NCBI GenBank assembly: GCA_013397935.1
Contig: VZRN01006619.1
Location: forward strand, 2,037,688 to 2,101,687
Reading direction: 5' to 3'
Source: Dasyornis broadbenti
Taxonomy: Eukaryota > Chordata > Aves > Passeriformes > Dasyornithidae
DNA length: 64,000 nt
The translations under genes and the position numbers were made by a program. Shown piece after piece: positions 49,301 through 61,310 of the stretch. Each line of letters starts with the position of its first letter. Positions within the stretch are counted from its first letter, which is position 1. Below the pieces are notes generated by a model, which was not told the origin of the DNA, did no database searches, and saw nothing but the letters and a program-made list of their open reading frames with translations.

Positions 49301-52300
49301 CTTGTGGCTTTTAAATTCACGGTATCATGGTGGCTTTTTTGCCAAGAACTTCCACATATTAGGATAGGATACTTTTTGTCAAGCTTCTCTCGACAGCCTT
49401 GCCTGAGATCCTGAGCTCCAGCTGGAAAAATGCTCCACTGTCATATTTTCTGTATAGTTTGAGTGATGCTTTTTGAAGCATAGGAAATAGCTGGTGCCTT
49501 TGAATGAAACCCTTGACCCTTGCTACAAGCAACTGCAGAGTGCAGAGTATGTCATCCCCCCTTCTCAAGACAGTTTGTGGGTAAGGATGCTCCCTTAGCA
49601 TCTGATGTGCTCCTCTGAAAGTGCTCCTTTGAAAAAGGCACTGAACCTACAAATAAAAAAAATAATGTCCAGCGACATGAGACAGTAGAGCTGTTGTCCA
49701 TGGCAAAGAATATTTAAAAAGGAGGATTTATGTACTGTTTAAGGAGGAGTTCCTTAATTCCTGATGAATCTTACTGTTTGTCATACCTCTGTTTTCTACT
49801 CTGCCACATCACAGCCTTTCCTGCAGATTTTTTTTTTAGGAAATTAAAACTCAGTGTTCTTATTTTCGCCTGTAGCAAAAGGATTGGCAATGTGAGCAAA
49901 ACAGAAGTTCATCTTTATGCCAACAGCTCAAAGATCTCCCCTGTCAGAGCAGTGCAAACCTCTGAGTTATATACATAGAACAAAAAGATGGGCAAAAAGA
50001 GAGATAAGGTCTTATGAAGTGAAGCAACATCTCCTATTTTCTGTTTATCTGAAAATTTTTTTGATTGCTTCAGCAAGGTCAGATCCCACTGCCAAATTAG
50101 AAATGGGCAGTTTTAATTCATTTTCTACCAAGAAAGCTGGATTTTTGATAGGAACTTAATTACCTTTGAAAGAAAGCTTTAAACATGCCAGCCACAAGTT
50201 CTGAAAGTAAATGGTGAATTTTTTTTTTTTATTATTTTAAATTTCTAGTACCTAAAAGAATGTCTAACTGTACTCTGTCAAAACCTTCCTTGGTTCAAAG
50301 AAGCTCTACTACCTGCAGGCATTTATCTCAGTGGTGATAGCTGACTGCTTCTCTGAATATGTACAGCTACACAGGAGACAGGTTCTGGAGGGTAATTGTT
50401 CCCCCTAATGAATTGGCACATGTTTGTGCAGCAAAAAAATTCTACCATTTTAACAGAAAAAGAACCCAACATGTCACATTCCTGTTTACTCTTAGAAATG
50501 CCCTCTATCTAAGGGTTTCACTGATGTCATTGCTCCTCTTCGTGCAATAAAATGGTATTTAATCCAAGAAAGACTGGGAGAATCCCTGCCCTCTGTTAAC
50601 CACTCACAGCTGTGCTTTTGCAGAATGAGGATGCTGCATGACTCAATGGCTGCTTTACACCATGTTATTCTTGATGTAAGGATGTAGTGATGTAAGATGT
50701 CCCTTGTTTCCAATTCTGGGTTGAAAACATGAATTTAAGCTTAATAACAATTTTTTACTGGGCATGAAAGTCCTGTACCATTAAGAAGCAAAATTTCTCT
50801 GGTATCCTGAAAACTACACTGGAAGTGCAGAGCCACAGTGTTTCTGTGCTGCTGAAGTGCTTTAAATGTAGACAGAACCTGAAGTTACTTCCCAAGTTGA
50901 TTTGCTTAAACTATTGCAAATGCCTTTGTGCAAACTGTTACACAAATGTAAACCTTGCATATATTGCTTCAGCTTAAATGGATTCCTCTCTGAATTAAAC
51001 CAAATTGAAATAAGCTGGGTTAAAATTGATTTAATATTGTCCACGTGGATTTGCAGTGGTGTGACTAAATTGATTTTAGAACCTTCCTCCAGTTAAATGA
51101 ATGCAACTTTTCTTACTGTAGGTTCTCAGCGTCTTGAGATGTGGGGCTAAAATTCAGTTTTCCGTTGTGTGTGCAAGGAATCCCACTTGGCCAGTCTTCT
51201 GAGTAAAAGCAAGACTTTGCCCTCCAATGGTCTGAAATCTTACATAAATGCAAAATATCAGTGTCCTTTTACATGTTCATGTACTTTGTATTCTGGTTGA
51301 TAGAGAAAGACAGTATTGTACAAGTAACCAGGAAAAGAAAAAGAAAATTTTATATTGGGGTTTTGACTGTGGCAACTTTTAAGTAATGACCTAGTGACAA
51401 TGACCAAATACAACAGAGAGGATTCATGACTTCAAAGTAAAATAGATGTGGCCAGACTAATGATACAAACTACCTCTTTAATTCTGTATTCTGAATACAC
51501 ACAAATCATTCAAATTTCTTACACTTTGTTGTACTGTAAGAGGAGGTGCACCCAGTTTAATTGTGTCCCATTGATTTTTTTTAGCTTTTGTGAAATAAGC
51601 CTTGTTTGGCATAATGAAACTTTTGTTTTCTGCAGTTCTTCTACATTGTCTCTTTTAAAAAATTCACCATTTACTACTCCACACAGAGCAAAAATCTTTC
51701 CTTAAAAATGAGGAAAGCACAATACCCTCTATTTCTGAAATCATTAGAATTGACTTTTAGACAATCAATGTGTTAAATGATGTAATTATCCAATGGTCCT
51801 TTTCCCACTTAAACCAGTTTGAAAGTTAAAGGTTTGTTTTAGATCAATTCCAACCACGTTGTGTGCAAATTGCACAACTGCATTTTCCTTAACGTATCTC
51901 GCAAATCCAATAGTGGCATGTCCGTGCAAAATGGCTCTCTAATGAGTAATTCTGAGTGGGAATATGAACTTGTCTAACGAAGGAGAAAAGCTCTGACTCC
52001 TGAACATAATATTTTTAAGCCAGACCCAGGCGAGGCAGAAGTTACTGGCAATGATTCCATTGATTTAGGAGCTGCAAGTTTTCTTTTGTAGGTGTAGAAC
52101 ACAGAGGACCTTTGGGATGGTCTCAGACTCCAGGGCACACTCTGTAGTGTAGACACAGTACCTGCACTCAGCACCAACCTGTGATGTGATGTCACTCTCT
52201 GAGTCATCAACCTTCTTGGCAGAAGGTCACTCACCTCTTCAGGAAGTTAGTTGCTTGGGACACAACCCAGCCATCCCAAAGGATTGGTGCTGTTTCAGGC

Positions 52301-53499
52301 ATTCCTCTGAGAAGCCACTGATGGCTGTCAGCTCTGGTACCAGACCCATGAGGCACCTGCAGCACTAGAGTCTGCGTTTTGACTGCAGAAAATGAAGCCT
52401 TGCTGAGGGCTCTGGCTGTTCTGTTCTGCTGCAGCAGCTCAGGTGTGAGGTGCTAGGCTGCTGCTGCAGGACGAGGGCAAGAAGTGCTGATAGATGCTGC
52501 CAAAATGACATTTGTGGCACCAGCTGTGTCCATAAGAAAAGTGTCTAGGCCAGCTGTGTCCCAGTCAGCTGAACTTTCCTGGTGTAGCTCCCTGGGGAAT
52601 GACAGAGAAGTGGCACCTGGCCAGCTTCACCAGCAGGTCTCTTCTGTCCCACCCCCAAGCTGACAGATTCCTCTTTTCTGTTGCAATGTGAGCTCTTAGT
52701 GCAAAAACTGCCCTGTCTTGATGAGTTTCCAGTCTAGTCTTGGGTGCCACTGTGCAAGTGACACCAGGGCTGCTGTGTGGTGAAAGCCCACATCTCACGG
52801 TGGGCTCACACGTGCAGAGTTTTAGTGCAGCACAATGCTTGGTCTGAAGAGGGAATGTCCCCATCCTAACAGCTGAGACAATGCAGGGATCTGTGTGCCT
52901 CAGATTGCTTTAGGTGACAGGAACGTCAGTTGATCACACATTAAGGACCAGGTGCAAATGAGGGAAAAATTATTTTGAGTTAAAAATATATGGTGCTCAT
53001 CAGTTATGTTTTTATTTAAATATAGTTATTGAAACATGAACTGTCAACTTATCTAGTATGTATCTTATTGACTGAGAGGAATAACATTCACATTGTGTTT
53101 GATGCATAGTACAGAAGTAAACAATGTGGAAACAAAGGTTTTCATGCCTTCATTAGCACAGACTAACAAAGGCTCAGGCCTGCAGAACACACTACCCTTG
53201 GCTTCACGGGGTTGTGTATAAAATTAGACCCCAATCTACCAGGCACATCTTATAGAGCTATGTCTGAACTTGAGTTTGTTGTTCACTGAAAACTCACATC
53301 CTCAGCACGTGTTACCTCAAGTGAAGCATGAAGAGAATCTCAACTTTTGTATTTCTTCCTTAGTTTTATGTGGACACTTACTGCATAATCCTAAAATTGC
53401 AATAATATCCTGCCCCTCTTTACTAGATATATTAATTATATTTCTCCCCCTTAATGGGCTTCTCACTTTATGGTTTGGGGACACAAAAGTAAATTTTAA
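46380..53499. other. unique noncoding DNA, repeat-poor
   Basis: About 7.1 kb with no recognised gene or interspersed repeat. Minor features are (CAA)n at 47260-47274, a C9 run at 47882-47890 and a T12 run at 50219-50230. Somewhat higher GC at 52.1-52.9 kb produces overlapping frames on both strands with no domain. Confidence 0.52.
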
Positions 53500-53830
53500 A
53501 ATCAATTATACAATTACATATGTAGCAATAACAGAGCACAGAGCTAATCGTCTTTGGGTCAGGACTATAACCTTCTCATAATGCGGGTTTCATTAGGGTA
53601 AGGTCTATTATTGCAAAGAATTACAGAAATAATGGGAGTGGGTGTATTCAGCAAGAAATAACAAATGAGGGTCTTTCCTAGATAAGAGAAGCTGTTTGCT
53701 GGCTGCAGTGTGATAGCAGGCCCCTATAGTGTATGTAAATTGATAGGGTCAACTTCCCTTGGTGTATGCAATGCACAGTGTACAAGAATTAATTTCCGTA
53801 TCGTCCTGGAGAATGGCAGGAGGAGGGCTT
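53500..53830. promoter_or_regulatory. candidate conserved noncoding element
   Basis: Unique block with AGCTAATCGTC, TAATGCGGGTTTCATTAGGG, TATGTAAATTGATAGG (octamer-variant plus homeodomain core) and TGTATGCAATGCAC, and with CpGs retained in CpG-poor surroundings. Composition-based inference. Confidence 0.33.
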
Positions 53831-55900
53831 CCAATTATCACTCATCATTGGATACAACTGGGCTGAACCACAGAGCCAAGAGTATGAAAAAGGCTGCAAG
53901 GAGACGTGAAATGGGCTAAGCACTCATAGTACAGCACACTTGAGCCATTATGTGCTTCATGCTTTCTGTTATCTCCAGGGTTTGTAGCAGAAGTGATAGC
54001 TGCCTTTGCACATTGTCTTAGGTGTGCCTTTCAACAATTTGCTTTCACATATTATTTGTAAAAAAAATTTTGCACGACTTGCAAATATTTGCCATTCTTG
54101 TAAATGTATGTGAGCTTGGTTTTACAACAGCTGGTAAGAAGAGCTTAAACACTTAAATTCTGCCTTTGTTTCACAGTGGGAAGGTGATTTTTGTGCCAGG
54201 TAAAAGATGCACTCTTCAAAAGCGCATAAACATCAAAACCTCAAATATTTTTGTTCTGGAGGTAGATGTTCGTGTATGTTTCTAGAAGCACAGAGTTAAT
54301 TCAGCATTAATGACCTTGCTTGCCCAGCTCCTCATCTACCAGCCCAGGACCTGGTATCCATCAGAGAATGCAGCTTCCCTTCGAAGTGAAGCACTACCTT
54401 CTCCTGGTGCCTGGGGATGGGAAGGCAAAACCTCTCACTTTTCCAGATAAATAATATCATTGCAAGGGGCAGGTGGGGAATGTATAAATGTCCCCTTCAT
54501 ATCTTATGCCATCCCCCAGCTCCTTATGGTCTGTGTGTGGGTTAAGACACCACACTGGTGGTGTGACTTGAGGGCTACTTAGCCCTGTTTACAGTCTGTG
54601 ACAGTCAGAAATTTCAGAAACCTCAACACAGGCGTTACAGGCTGTTATAAAAATATCAAGAATATAAACAAGGAAAAGTTTAATTAAATTTTAATAGGGC
54701 TTGCTATTAAATTCTTTGCATTACCTTTCTGCATTGTCTTAAAGGAATATAACTGCTTAGTAATTACCTGTGGTTTTTGTTAATGCTGCCTCTGAGCAGC
54801 ATGTATGGTAAAAATTTGATTTTATATTCAAAGAATTAGTTTTTAAACAATGCCTCTGTGATTCCTAGGCAACTTTGAGTTGCCTAAAAGTGGTGATTTG
54901 AAATAATAGTTCCAGGAGTGTGTTCACTATTGCCTTGTAAAGCTATTTTCATCTCTTATTGGTTAATGAATGAGAATGAAAGAGCCTGTATGGCAGTTAT
55001 TTTGGCATTTCTGGCAAACTTCCCCTCACTCTGAAATGATCAAACTGATGTTTTGGCCAAAAATCCATGGTCTTCTCTACTGCATCACAATTCATCTGCT
55101 AAAAGTCAGGTCTCTCATTTGACATCTGGTCCTTTACAGCACCTTGGTGAAGCAGTTGAAAGGATGCTCTTAATCTGGCAAAACAAGGTCTTCTCCCAGA
55201 CTTGGAAAGAGCTGAAGTTTAAAAGATGCAATGTGAGTAAATAGATATTTGAAAAGCAAAGCAGTTTAAGGACTTAGAAATGTTAAGTTCAGGAAATAAA
55301 AATATCTTTCTACAACAGAGCTTTATGCAGCAACATCTGCACGTGACACTATCTATATTTATTTCCATAACAGAGCTGTAATGATATATATTATTTAGCT
55401 TTCCACCAATATAGGTATGTATTTTACACTACTGTGCTTTTTTGCAACAGATAAAAAAGATGACTCACGGAAAATTTCTTATTGAAGCCCAAATTTAACA
55501 AGATTTAAACCAAGAAATATTTAATTATATACTTAATTTTGAATACAGTTTACTACTGCTTCATTTCAGTGAAATTATTCCCATGCTTAAAAATAGAAAT
55601 GCACTTAGATATCTGCTTGAATTTGGGCCTAAGTTGTTAATTTTCCAATTAATTGATTTTCATTTTCAGTATGAGGCCATAACGAACAGCAGATCTTTGT
55701 CATTCAATGTGAAAAATTAAATGAAATTTAATGCTGTGATCCTACTGGTTTGGAGCAGTAAGGTTCAGAGCTGTTCAAAAAGCAAAATTAAAGATACACC
55801 CAACATTTGCAGGTCTTTTCAACTGATAACTATCTGAAAATGACTTACTAAACCCACCGTAGCTATAAATGCAGCAAAAATAGCTAAATACACTTGTTTA
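53831..55900. other. unique noncoding DNA
   Basis: No gene or repeat recognised. A 7-bp hairpin (ACACCAC, 4-base loop, GTGGTGT) near 54546-54563 is within chance expectation. Confidence 0.52.
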
Positions 55901-56345
55901 GAAAGCTTAGTATAACTTAATCCCGGCATCTTTTTACAATGTCCCAAAATACTCTGCAACACGGAGTCAAGGTTTTCTTTTCTTAAGGTCTTATTATGGA
56001 GAAAGTTAATTTCGCTTTAAAGTCGGAGGCCTTACCTCCCCGGCTGCATTACCAGCCCTCTGACAGCCCTATTCAGCTGGGCCTGCTGATATGTTGTAGA
56101 GATTTGAAAGTAAAGAATTGCAAGGAGTGCAATTTAATCCCAAAGTCATTACCTAAATGCTGAGATAGGATGGGGATTACCACCAATGTAAATGAGATAT
56201 GAGACAGCCAATGGATTAGGGGACCCTTTCTTTAGGATGACTTCAGCAAATAGGCTAAGATAAGGAAATCTTTGTAATTACATGGAGCTACACTGGTCAA
56301 TTCTGACTTTTAAATACCGAGGCGCTGGAGAAAAGGAGAAAAACC
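55901..56345. promoter_or_regulatory. candidate regulatory element with TAATCC cluster
   Basis: The K50-homeodomain motif TAATCC (sites of the bicoid/OTX/PITX/GSC class) occurs at 55918-55923 and 56135-56140 on plus, and as GGATTA at 56174-56179 and 56213-56218. That is four in about 300 bp and three within 84 bp, against about 0.15 and 0.04 expected for random sequence with even base use. The block also holds GTGCAATTTAATCCC, AAGTCGGAGGCC and ATACCGAGGCGC with retained CpGs. No repeats or long frames. Factor identity is inferred from the motif class. Confidence 0.4.
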
Positions 56346-57229
56346 CTACATATGTTATTCTGTGCAATATTAAGTAATTCCTTTCTGATTCTACAGAATC
56401 AATAGAAGAACATCATGCCAAATGAAAAGATGAGGGCTGCCTACATGTCCTTTTGTGACTGGTATCGTTCCATCATTTTTGGTAATATCATTTCCAAATT
56501 AAATTTTATGGTCCATTACATACTAGCTCAAACACTTTTCTAATGGAATCTTAAATGGAACTGACTTGCTTTGCGTGGGGTTTGTCTCTCAGTTAAGATG
56601 TTATTTAGTTCTAATTATCAGATAATGAACTCAGGAAATTTAATTTTTAATATTTATATGTCAAAAGTCCATTGTACTTTGGTTAAAGGCTTTAAATTAA
56701 AAATTAACATGGACAGAATACTAATTGAATATTTTTCCTATCTATAAGAGTGAGAAATGAGTTACACAGTCCCCAGATTAGCTTGTTACACTGCAACTGT
56801 TTACTTAAAAACTTAATTTAGTCTTCAGAAATAAATCACAAATAAGGAGATCAGGGAAAATGAGCCTGAGAAGCTTTAGGTATACAAGCTTAAAGTGCGT
56901 GTCTTTATATGCATTGTCTCAATTTCATACCTGCAAGGTATCACTCAGATGCATGTGCAAATGTCTGTGCATAAACACAGTTTCCAAGTCATAGTGGTTG
57001 TTTTTATGGGTGTTCTCTCCATTAACACCTTCTTTCTTTGCCCACTTCTCATCTTGCTTTCAATAAATAATGTAAACCTGACATTTTCAGTATTCTTTCC
57101 CATTTCAGAGCCAGCTGTCTCAGGAAAATAACTGCAGAAATGAGAAAATGGTATTTCTTTGCACTTAAAAGTTTCAAGAATTGCCTATTCTTTTGTATGC
57201 CCTCTCTGATCCCTCTGTTATGGTTACTG
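56346..57229. other. unique noncoding DNA, AT-rich
   Basis: A/T-rich unique DNA including TTTAATTTTTAATATTTATATG near 56638-56660. Nothing further recognised. Confidence 0.5.
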
Positions 57230-57314
57230 AGTTCCTCTGGAACCGAGGAAAACTGGGTTCAGTTCTTTCCCCTACTACTGTCTATTTGGGTGACCTGGGG
57301 CAAGTCCGGTAAGG
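57230..57314 (+). mobile_element. ancient MIR/CORE-type SINE fragment
   Basis: The order of segments matches the MIR family: CCTCTGGAACC, then ACTGGGTTCAGTTCT (B-box region), then CCTACTACTGTCTATTTGG and GTGACCTGGGGCAAGTCC. In MIR the corresponding parts are the CTGGAGCC...GGGTTC head, the ACTAGCTGTGTGACC core and the TTGGGCAAGT segment. MIR-type elements inserted in early amniotes and persist as short diverged relics in birds. Call rests on remembered consensus, not an alignment. Confidence 0.6.
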
Positions 57315-57636
57315 TGTGAGAATAAGAAAGGACAATTTCCATATCTTGCTGTTGTAACAGACTGTGGTAACTGAGCTAAAGCCTCTGCTAATCACATATA
57401 ACATGTATGGAAATTGACCTTCCTGAGAACAGAGAGCGCGAAGGCCATGGTAGAGGGCAGAATGCACAGAGACTGAAGGTGAGTGTTGGTCTTGCCCGAA
57501 TTAAGCGTCTGCACCTTTTTATTCTCTTTTCTAAAGGAAGACTAATCTGGAATTGACCTTCTCCTTAGATTTCAATTTCTCCTCAAGAAAGGGAAGAGGG
57601 GAAACACACTTTAAAAATTGTTTTTGCTCTGCAACA
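57315..57636. other. unique noncoding DNA between ancient repeats
   Basis: Nothing recognised between the MIR-type relic and the old CR1 piece. Confidence 0.5.
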
Positions 57637-57796
57637 GGTTTCTTAGGAAGACTGTAGGTTATCCATCTTTGGAGATATTCAGAACTGTCTTGGACAGGGC
57701 CCTGAACAAACCACTCAAACTTCGAAGACAGCCCCACTTTGAGTAAGGAGCTCCAGGGGACTTCCAAAGGTCCCTCTCCAGTTATTCTACAATTCA
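57637..57796 (+). mobile_element. old, strongly diverged CR1 3' end
   Basis: Sense-oriented but decayed: CCATCTTTGGAGATATTCAG, ACTGTCTTGGACAGGGCCC, CCCACTTTGAGTAAGGAGC, CCAGGGGACTTCCAAAGG, TCCCTCTCCAGTTATTC. This matches older CR1 subfamilies (GGAGATATTCA... and CTCCAGAGGTCCCT... type) rather than the younger tails elsewhere in the window. Confidence 0.8.
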
Positions 57797-57941
57797 GTTA
57801 TCTAGGTCCTAAAAGTCATCTGACCTTTTATTCTGTGGGGTATAGACCTGTAACAGAAAAAAAAAAAACCTTTTTAAAACTCACTTTCAAGAAAATTGGA
57901 TGTGAAGAATGTCTTCCAATGCTATTTACGTTGATATGTGT

Positions 57942-57970
57942 ATCATGTCATACTGTTGGTATGACATGAT
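57942..57970. repeat. perfect 12-bp inverted repeat, 5-base loop
   Basis: ATCATGTCATAC at 57942-57953 and its exact reverse complement at 57959-57970 flank the loop TGTTG. The next outer bases (T and T) do not pair. By simple counting about 0.03 such perfect hairpins are expected by chance in 64 kb, so it stands out. It is too short for a canonical miRNA precursor. Confidence 0.9.
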
Positions 57971-60370
57971 TTATGAAAGCAGATGATGTATCTCTTTGCT
58001 TTAAAGAGACTGCAATCTATGTGTCAGTCATGATTAAATTTCTATGTGACTTCTCTCTAGTCTTGATTTACCAAACCAGGCTTGCGAGCTTCTGTCAAAG
58101 AAACCAACTCAAGATAAACCATTCGTCTTCACTTCCTCCTCCTCTGATGCTAAAAGCAGGAGGAATCTTCTCAGTCAGATTTTGCTGGCAGATGCTCCAA
58201 GTATGAGTTTATGATTATTCTCAGCACTTTACTTCAAAAACTTCAGTTTTGATTCACAGCCCTGGAACTGAGATTGCAGGTGTTACCCACAAGAGCTTTG
58301 AAAATTAATTTTTGGAAAAGATAGTTGTGCAAAAATGTGATTTTCACTGGTTGAATCTAGAGTTTATTTCCTCATGTGGTCTTGGATCATGCCAAACTTC
58401 AAGCCCCATTCATCACATCAGACCTTCATCCACCTTGTCTCTTTTGGAAACATGCATTCAAGCAGCCAGCCCTTAGTCTCCAAGTTCCTTTGCACTTGTT
58501 GATGCCAGAGCTCTCTGGGAACTTTCTCAAGACCTCTGAAAGGAGAAAATCTGTCATCTTTTCTGATATCTTCACTGCAAAAACAAATGGCATAATTTTT
58601 ATATTGACACTCACCTCCTCTGCAAGTAAGGACACCTATGGGGCACCACAAACCCTGGACACACAGGAAGTTGTAATCAATAGACTTGATCCAGAAGGAG
58701 TCAGGTGGTTTTGATTGGGCCAGTGAATGTATTAGGGAAAGCCAGGATTATTTTTGATTATTTCCTTCTCCAGACCCCACAGCCTGCATGATTCCCTCTC
58801 CTTTTTCTATTATTAAAAGCAAGATGCTTGGCAGGTGAGCAGACAAGCTGAAGAATGACACCCTTGAGTTTGCATGAAGCTCCACACGTACAAACATCCT
58901 GTGTCTCACAGGTGTTGGGCTGGGTTTTGTGGGAAGTGTACAGTGCATTATCTGCTGACAGGGAAGGACAACACAGGTCAGTAGAGTAACCATGAATTCC
59001 TGATGCAAAACAGTGTTTTATGTTCAGGGTTATATACATACACTGCAATGAGGTGAGTTCATGGTGGGGGTGAAATAGCCTGATGTGTGCTGTCAGAAAA
59101 GCAGGGAGTCCATCTGCACATGGTTGGGAAGAAGAGTCTGATGAGTCTCTCCCATCAGAAGAACACAGAGTTCCACTGGTTACTGGGAAACCATGTTTTG
59201 GAGGATGTCTTCCCTGAAACAGCAGCTGCAGCAGGGAGGATGAAGGGATTCTAACTGATGTCCAAGCAGCAGAACACGTCCCCCAGTAGGTCTGCCAGTG
59301 TCTTCAGCACAGCCTTGACCCCACAAGGTCAGGGCAGGTGCTTTCCCTTCCCACCAGCCTGTGGTCAATCCTCTCAGAAACTTACCCAGAATTTTTAAGG
59401 TGTGCTGGGATGGAAGGTGTTACTAATTTTAAATCAGTTGTAGGTATTATCATCAGCTGCTGAAAAATAGTGTAGCAATGGGAGGAGCCATGAGGAAATG
59501 AATGAAGTACATGTCAATTATGTTTAGTTAGCTTGTGCTCACTGCTCAGCGGCTCATCACCCCAAATCAATTAGTACCAGAGAACACAGAAGCATGGAAA
59601 AGGCACAGACTATTATAACTGCTCTTGAAGGCTGCTGTCTGATTCCCTCTCATTCCTCCAGCAAGCAAATTTCTTACATCTAATTTCTTTCCAAAGTAAA
59701 TGAAGACAATTTCCAGAGACATATGTTGCCTGTGGACAGATACTTCATTGTTTTTTAAATTGACTGTATATGCATATACATAGGCGTGTGTGTTTCTGAT
59801 GTAGCTGGTATAATAGAGCTTTCACATTTATTTTTGCTTTTTAATTGAATAGTAAATTAAGTTGATTAATAAAAAATCCTGGGTAGCTCCTGAATGTGAA
59901 CTAAACGTGGGCTAAGCATATAAATATAATATCTTTCAAACTGGTCATTTTGCAAAGCTTCTTCTAAATTTTCTTTTCCTTGTGTTTCCTTAGGGCTGTA
60001 GTGGTAAGGCTAGAGTGGATATATGTGGTTCTTAAATGTTTGCTTCCCTTCTCAATGGGTCGTTGAATCATTGCCAGCAAGGATGTCTTATATTTTGTGG
60101 TATTTCTTAGTCTCTTTGAATGTTATAGTAAATGCTGAGCACGTCTAATATCACGACTGAAAGGATGAATCTGTAAATAATATCTGACAAATATTAGGTA
60201 CTTGAACTGAACAGTTTAGCCATGTCTGACTTAATTTTTTCCACCTTTAGAAAAACCTCTTCCTTTTACTTCTGTGCTGTTTTCCTTTTCTTTCAATATG
60301 TGCACCATTGTGACTCCTCAGCTCTCCACTGAACCTGGAAAGTTTCAAGATTATGGAGTAGGACCCAACG

Positions 60371-60403
60371 TTTTTTTTTTGGTGGTTTTTTTTTTTTTTT
60401 TTT
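60371..60403. repeat. interrupted poly(T)
   Basis: T10, GGTGG, T18. No retrotransposon body adjoins it. Confidence 0.9.
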
Positions 60404-60994
60404 CCTTTGGTGAGAGGGAAATACAATACTTTCTTCTTCTCAAAAGCTTAGTCTGGGAGGAGCAATGAGAGAATATAGCAATGAGAGAGGAAAGCCAAAA
60501 TAAGAACAGGAAAATGAGGATTGATTGGGATATCAAGTTGAAACACATACATAGCATATGCCTTGATCTTTGTCTATGATAACACCTATGCAAAACCTTG
60601 TTTCTTTATTTGCTGTTTTAGTATAAAGCATTATTGATCCTTTGCACATCAATCCTTTGATATAGTATCTCTTAAAACTTCATCCCTCTGATATGTGGTG
60701 TACACTGGAAAATCTGCATTCTATGAGAGCTCTTCTGTGTGAAGCAACATGCTCCAGTCATTACAAGGCCAAGATGTATGTTTTAACAAACCAACAAATG
60801 ATCTTTCCATTTTTAACTGATTTGAAAACAATTGCCTTACTGTTTCTCCAGAGAAGGTTGGGTCTTTCACTGTCACGAGGTCACTTTGCAAGTTTTAATT
60901 GCTGGGTGCTGTTCTGTCCTTTCATGGCTTTTGGAGTGATAAATAGCTCATCAGTTCAAAAGCTAGTCTATATAAACAAGCTTATCTCTGCCCA

Positions 60995-61310
60995 TAGTCT
61001 TTAATGAAAAATGAGTTGTGAGTATCATTGTTAATCATGGTAATTGTTAATGTTAAGAGGGCTGGTATTATGAGTTTTCCTATTAGGCTTTCAATTCGTT
61101 ATATAAAATGAGTAATCTAGGAACCATCTATAGCATTCTAATTTTAATTATCTAGTGGCTGCATTTCAGACCACCCTTTCTTTATTGAGATTAACAAAAC
61201 CCTTAGTGTAGTAACCAGTGTCTGTGGATGTAATTGGGCAAAGTTACTTGAAATGTTCCATGTATAATTGTATCATTAAAGATCAACCCATTCCACTATG
61301 ATGCGCTTCC
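60995..61310. promoter_or_regulatory. candidate conserved noncoding element
   Basis: A 9-bp direct repeat ATTGTTAAT (61027-61035 and 61043-61051; SOX-like ATTGTT fused to a TTAAT core) resembles an HNF1/SOX/homeodomain composite. It is followed by TTCTAATTTTAATTATC near 61137 and GATGTAATTGGGC near 61226. Motif-based inference only. Confidence 0.3.

Noticed and set aside
54546..54563. 7-bp hairpin ACACCAC/GTGGTGT
   Set aside because: Many hairpins of this size are expected by chance.
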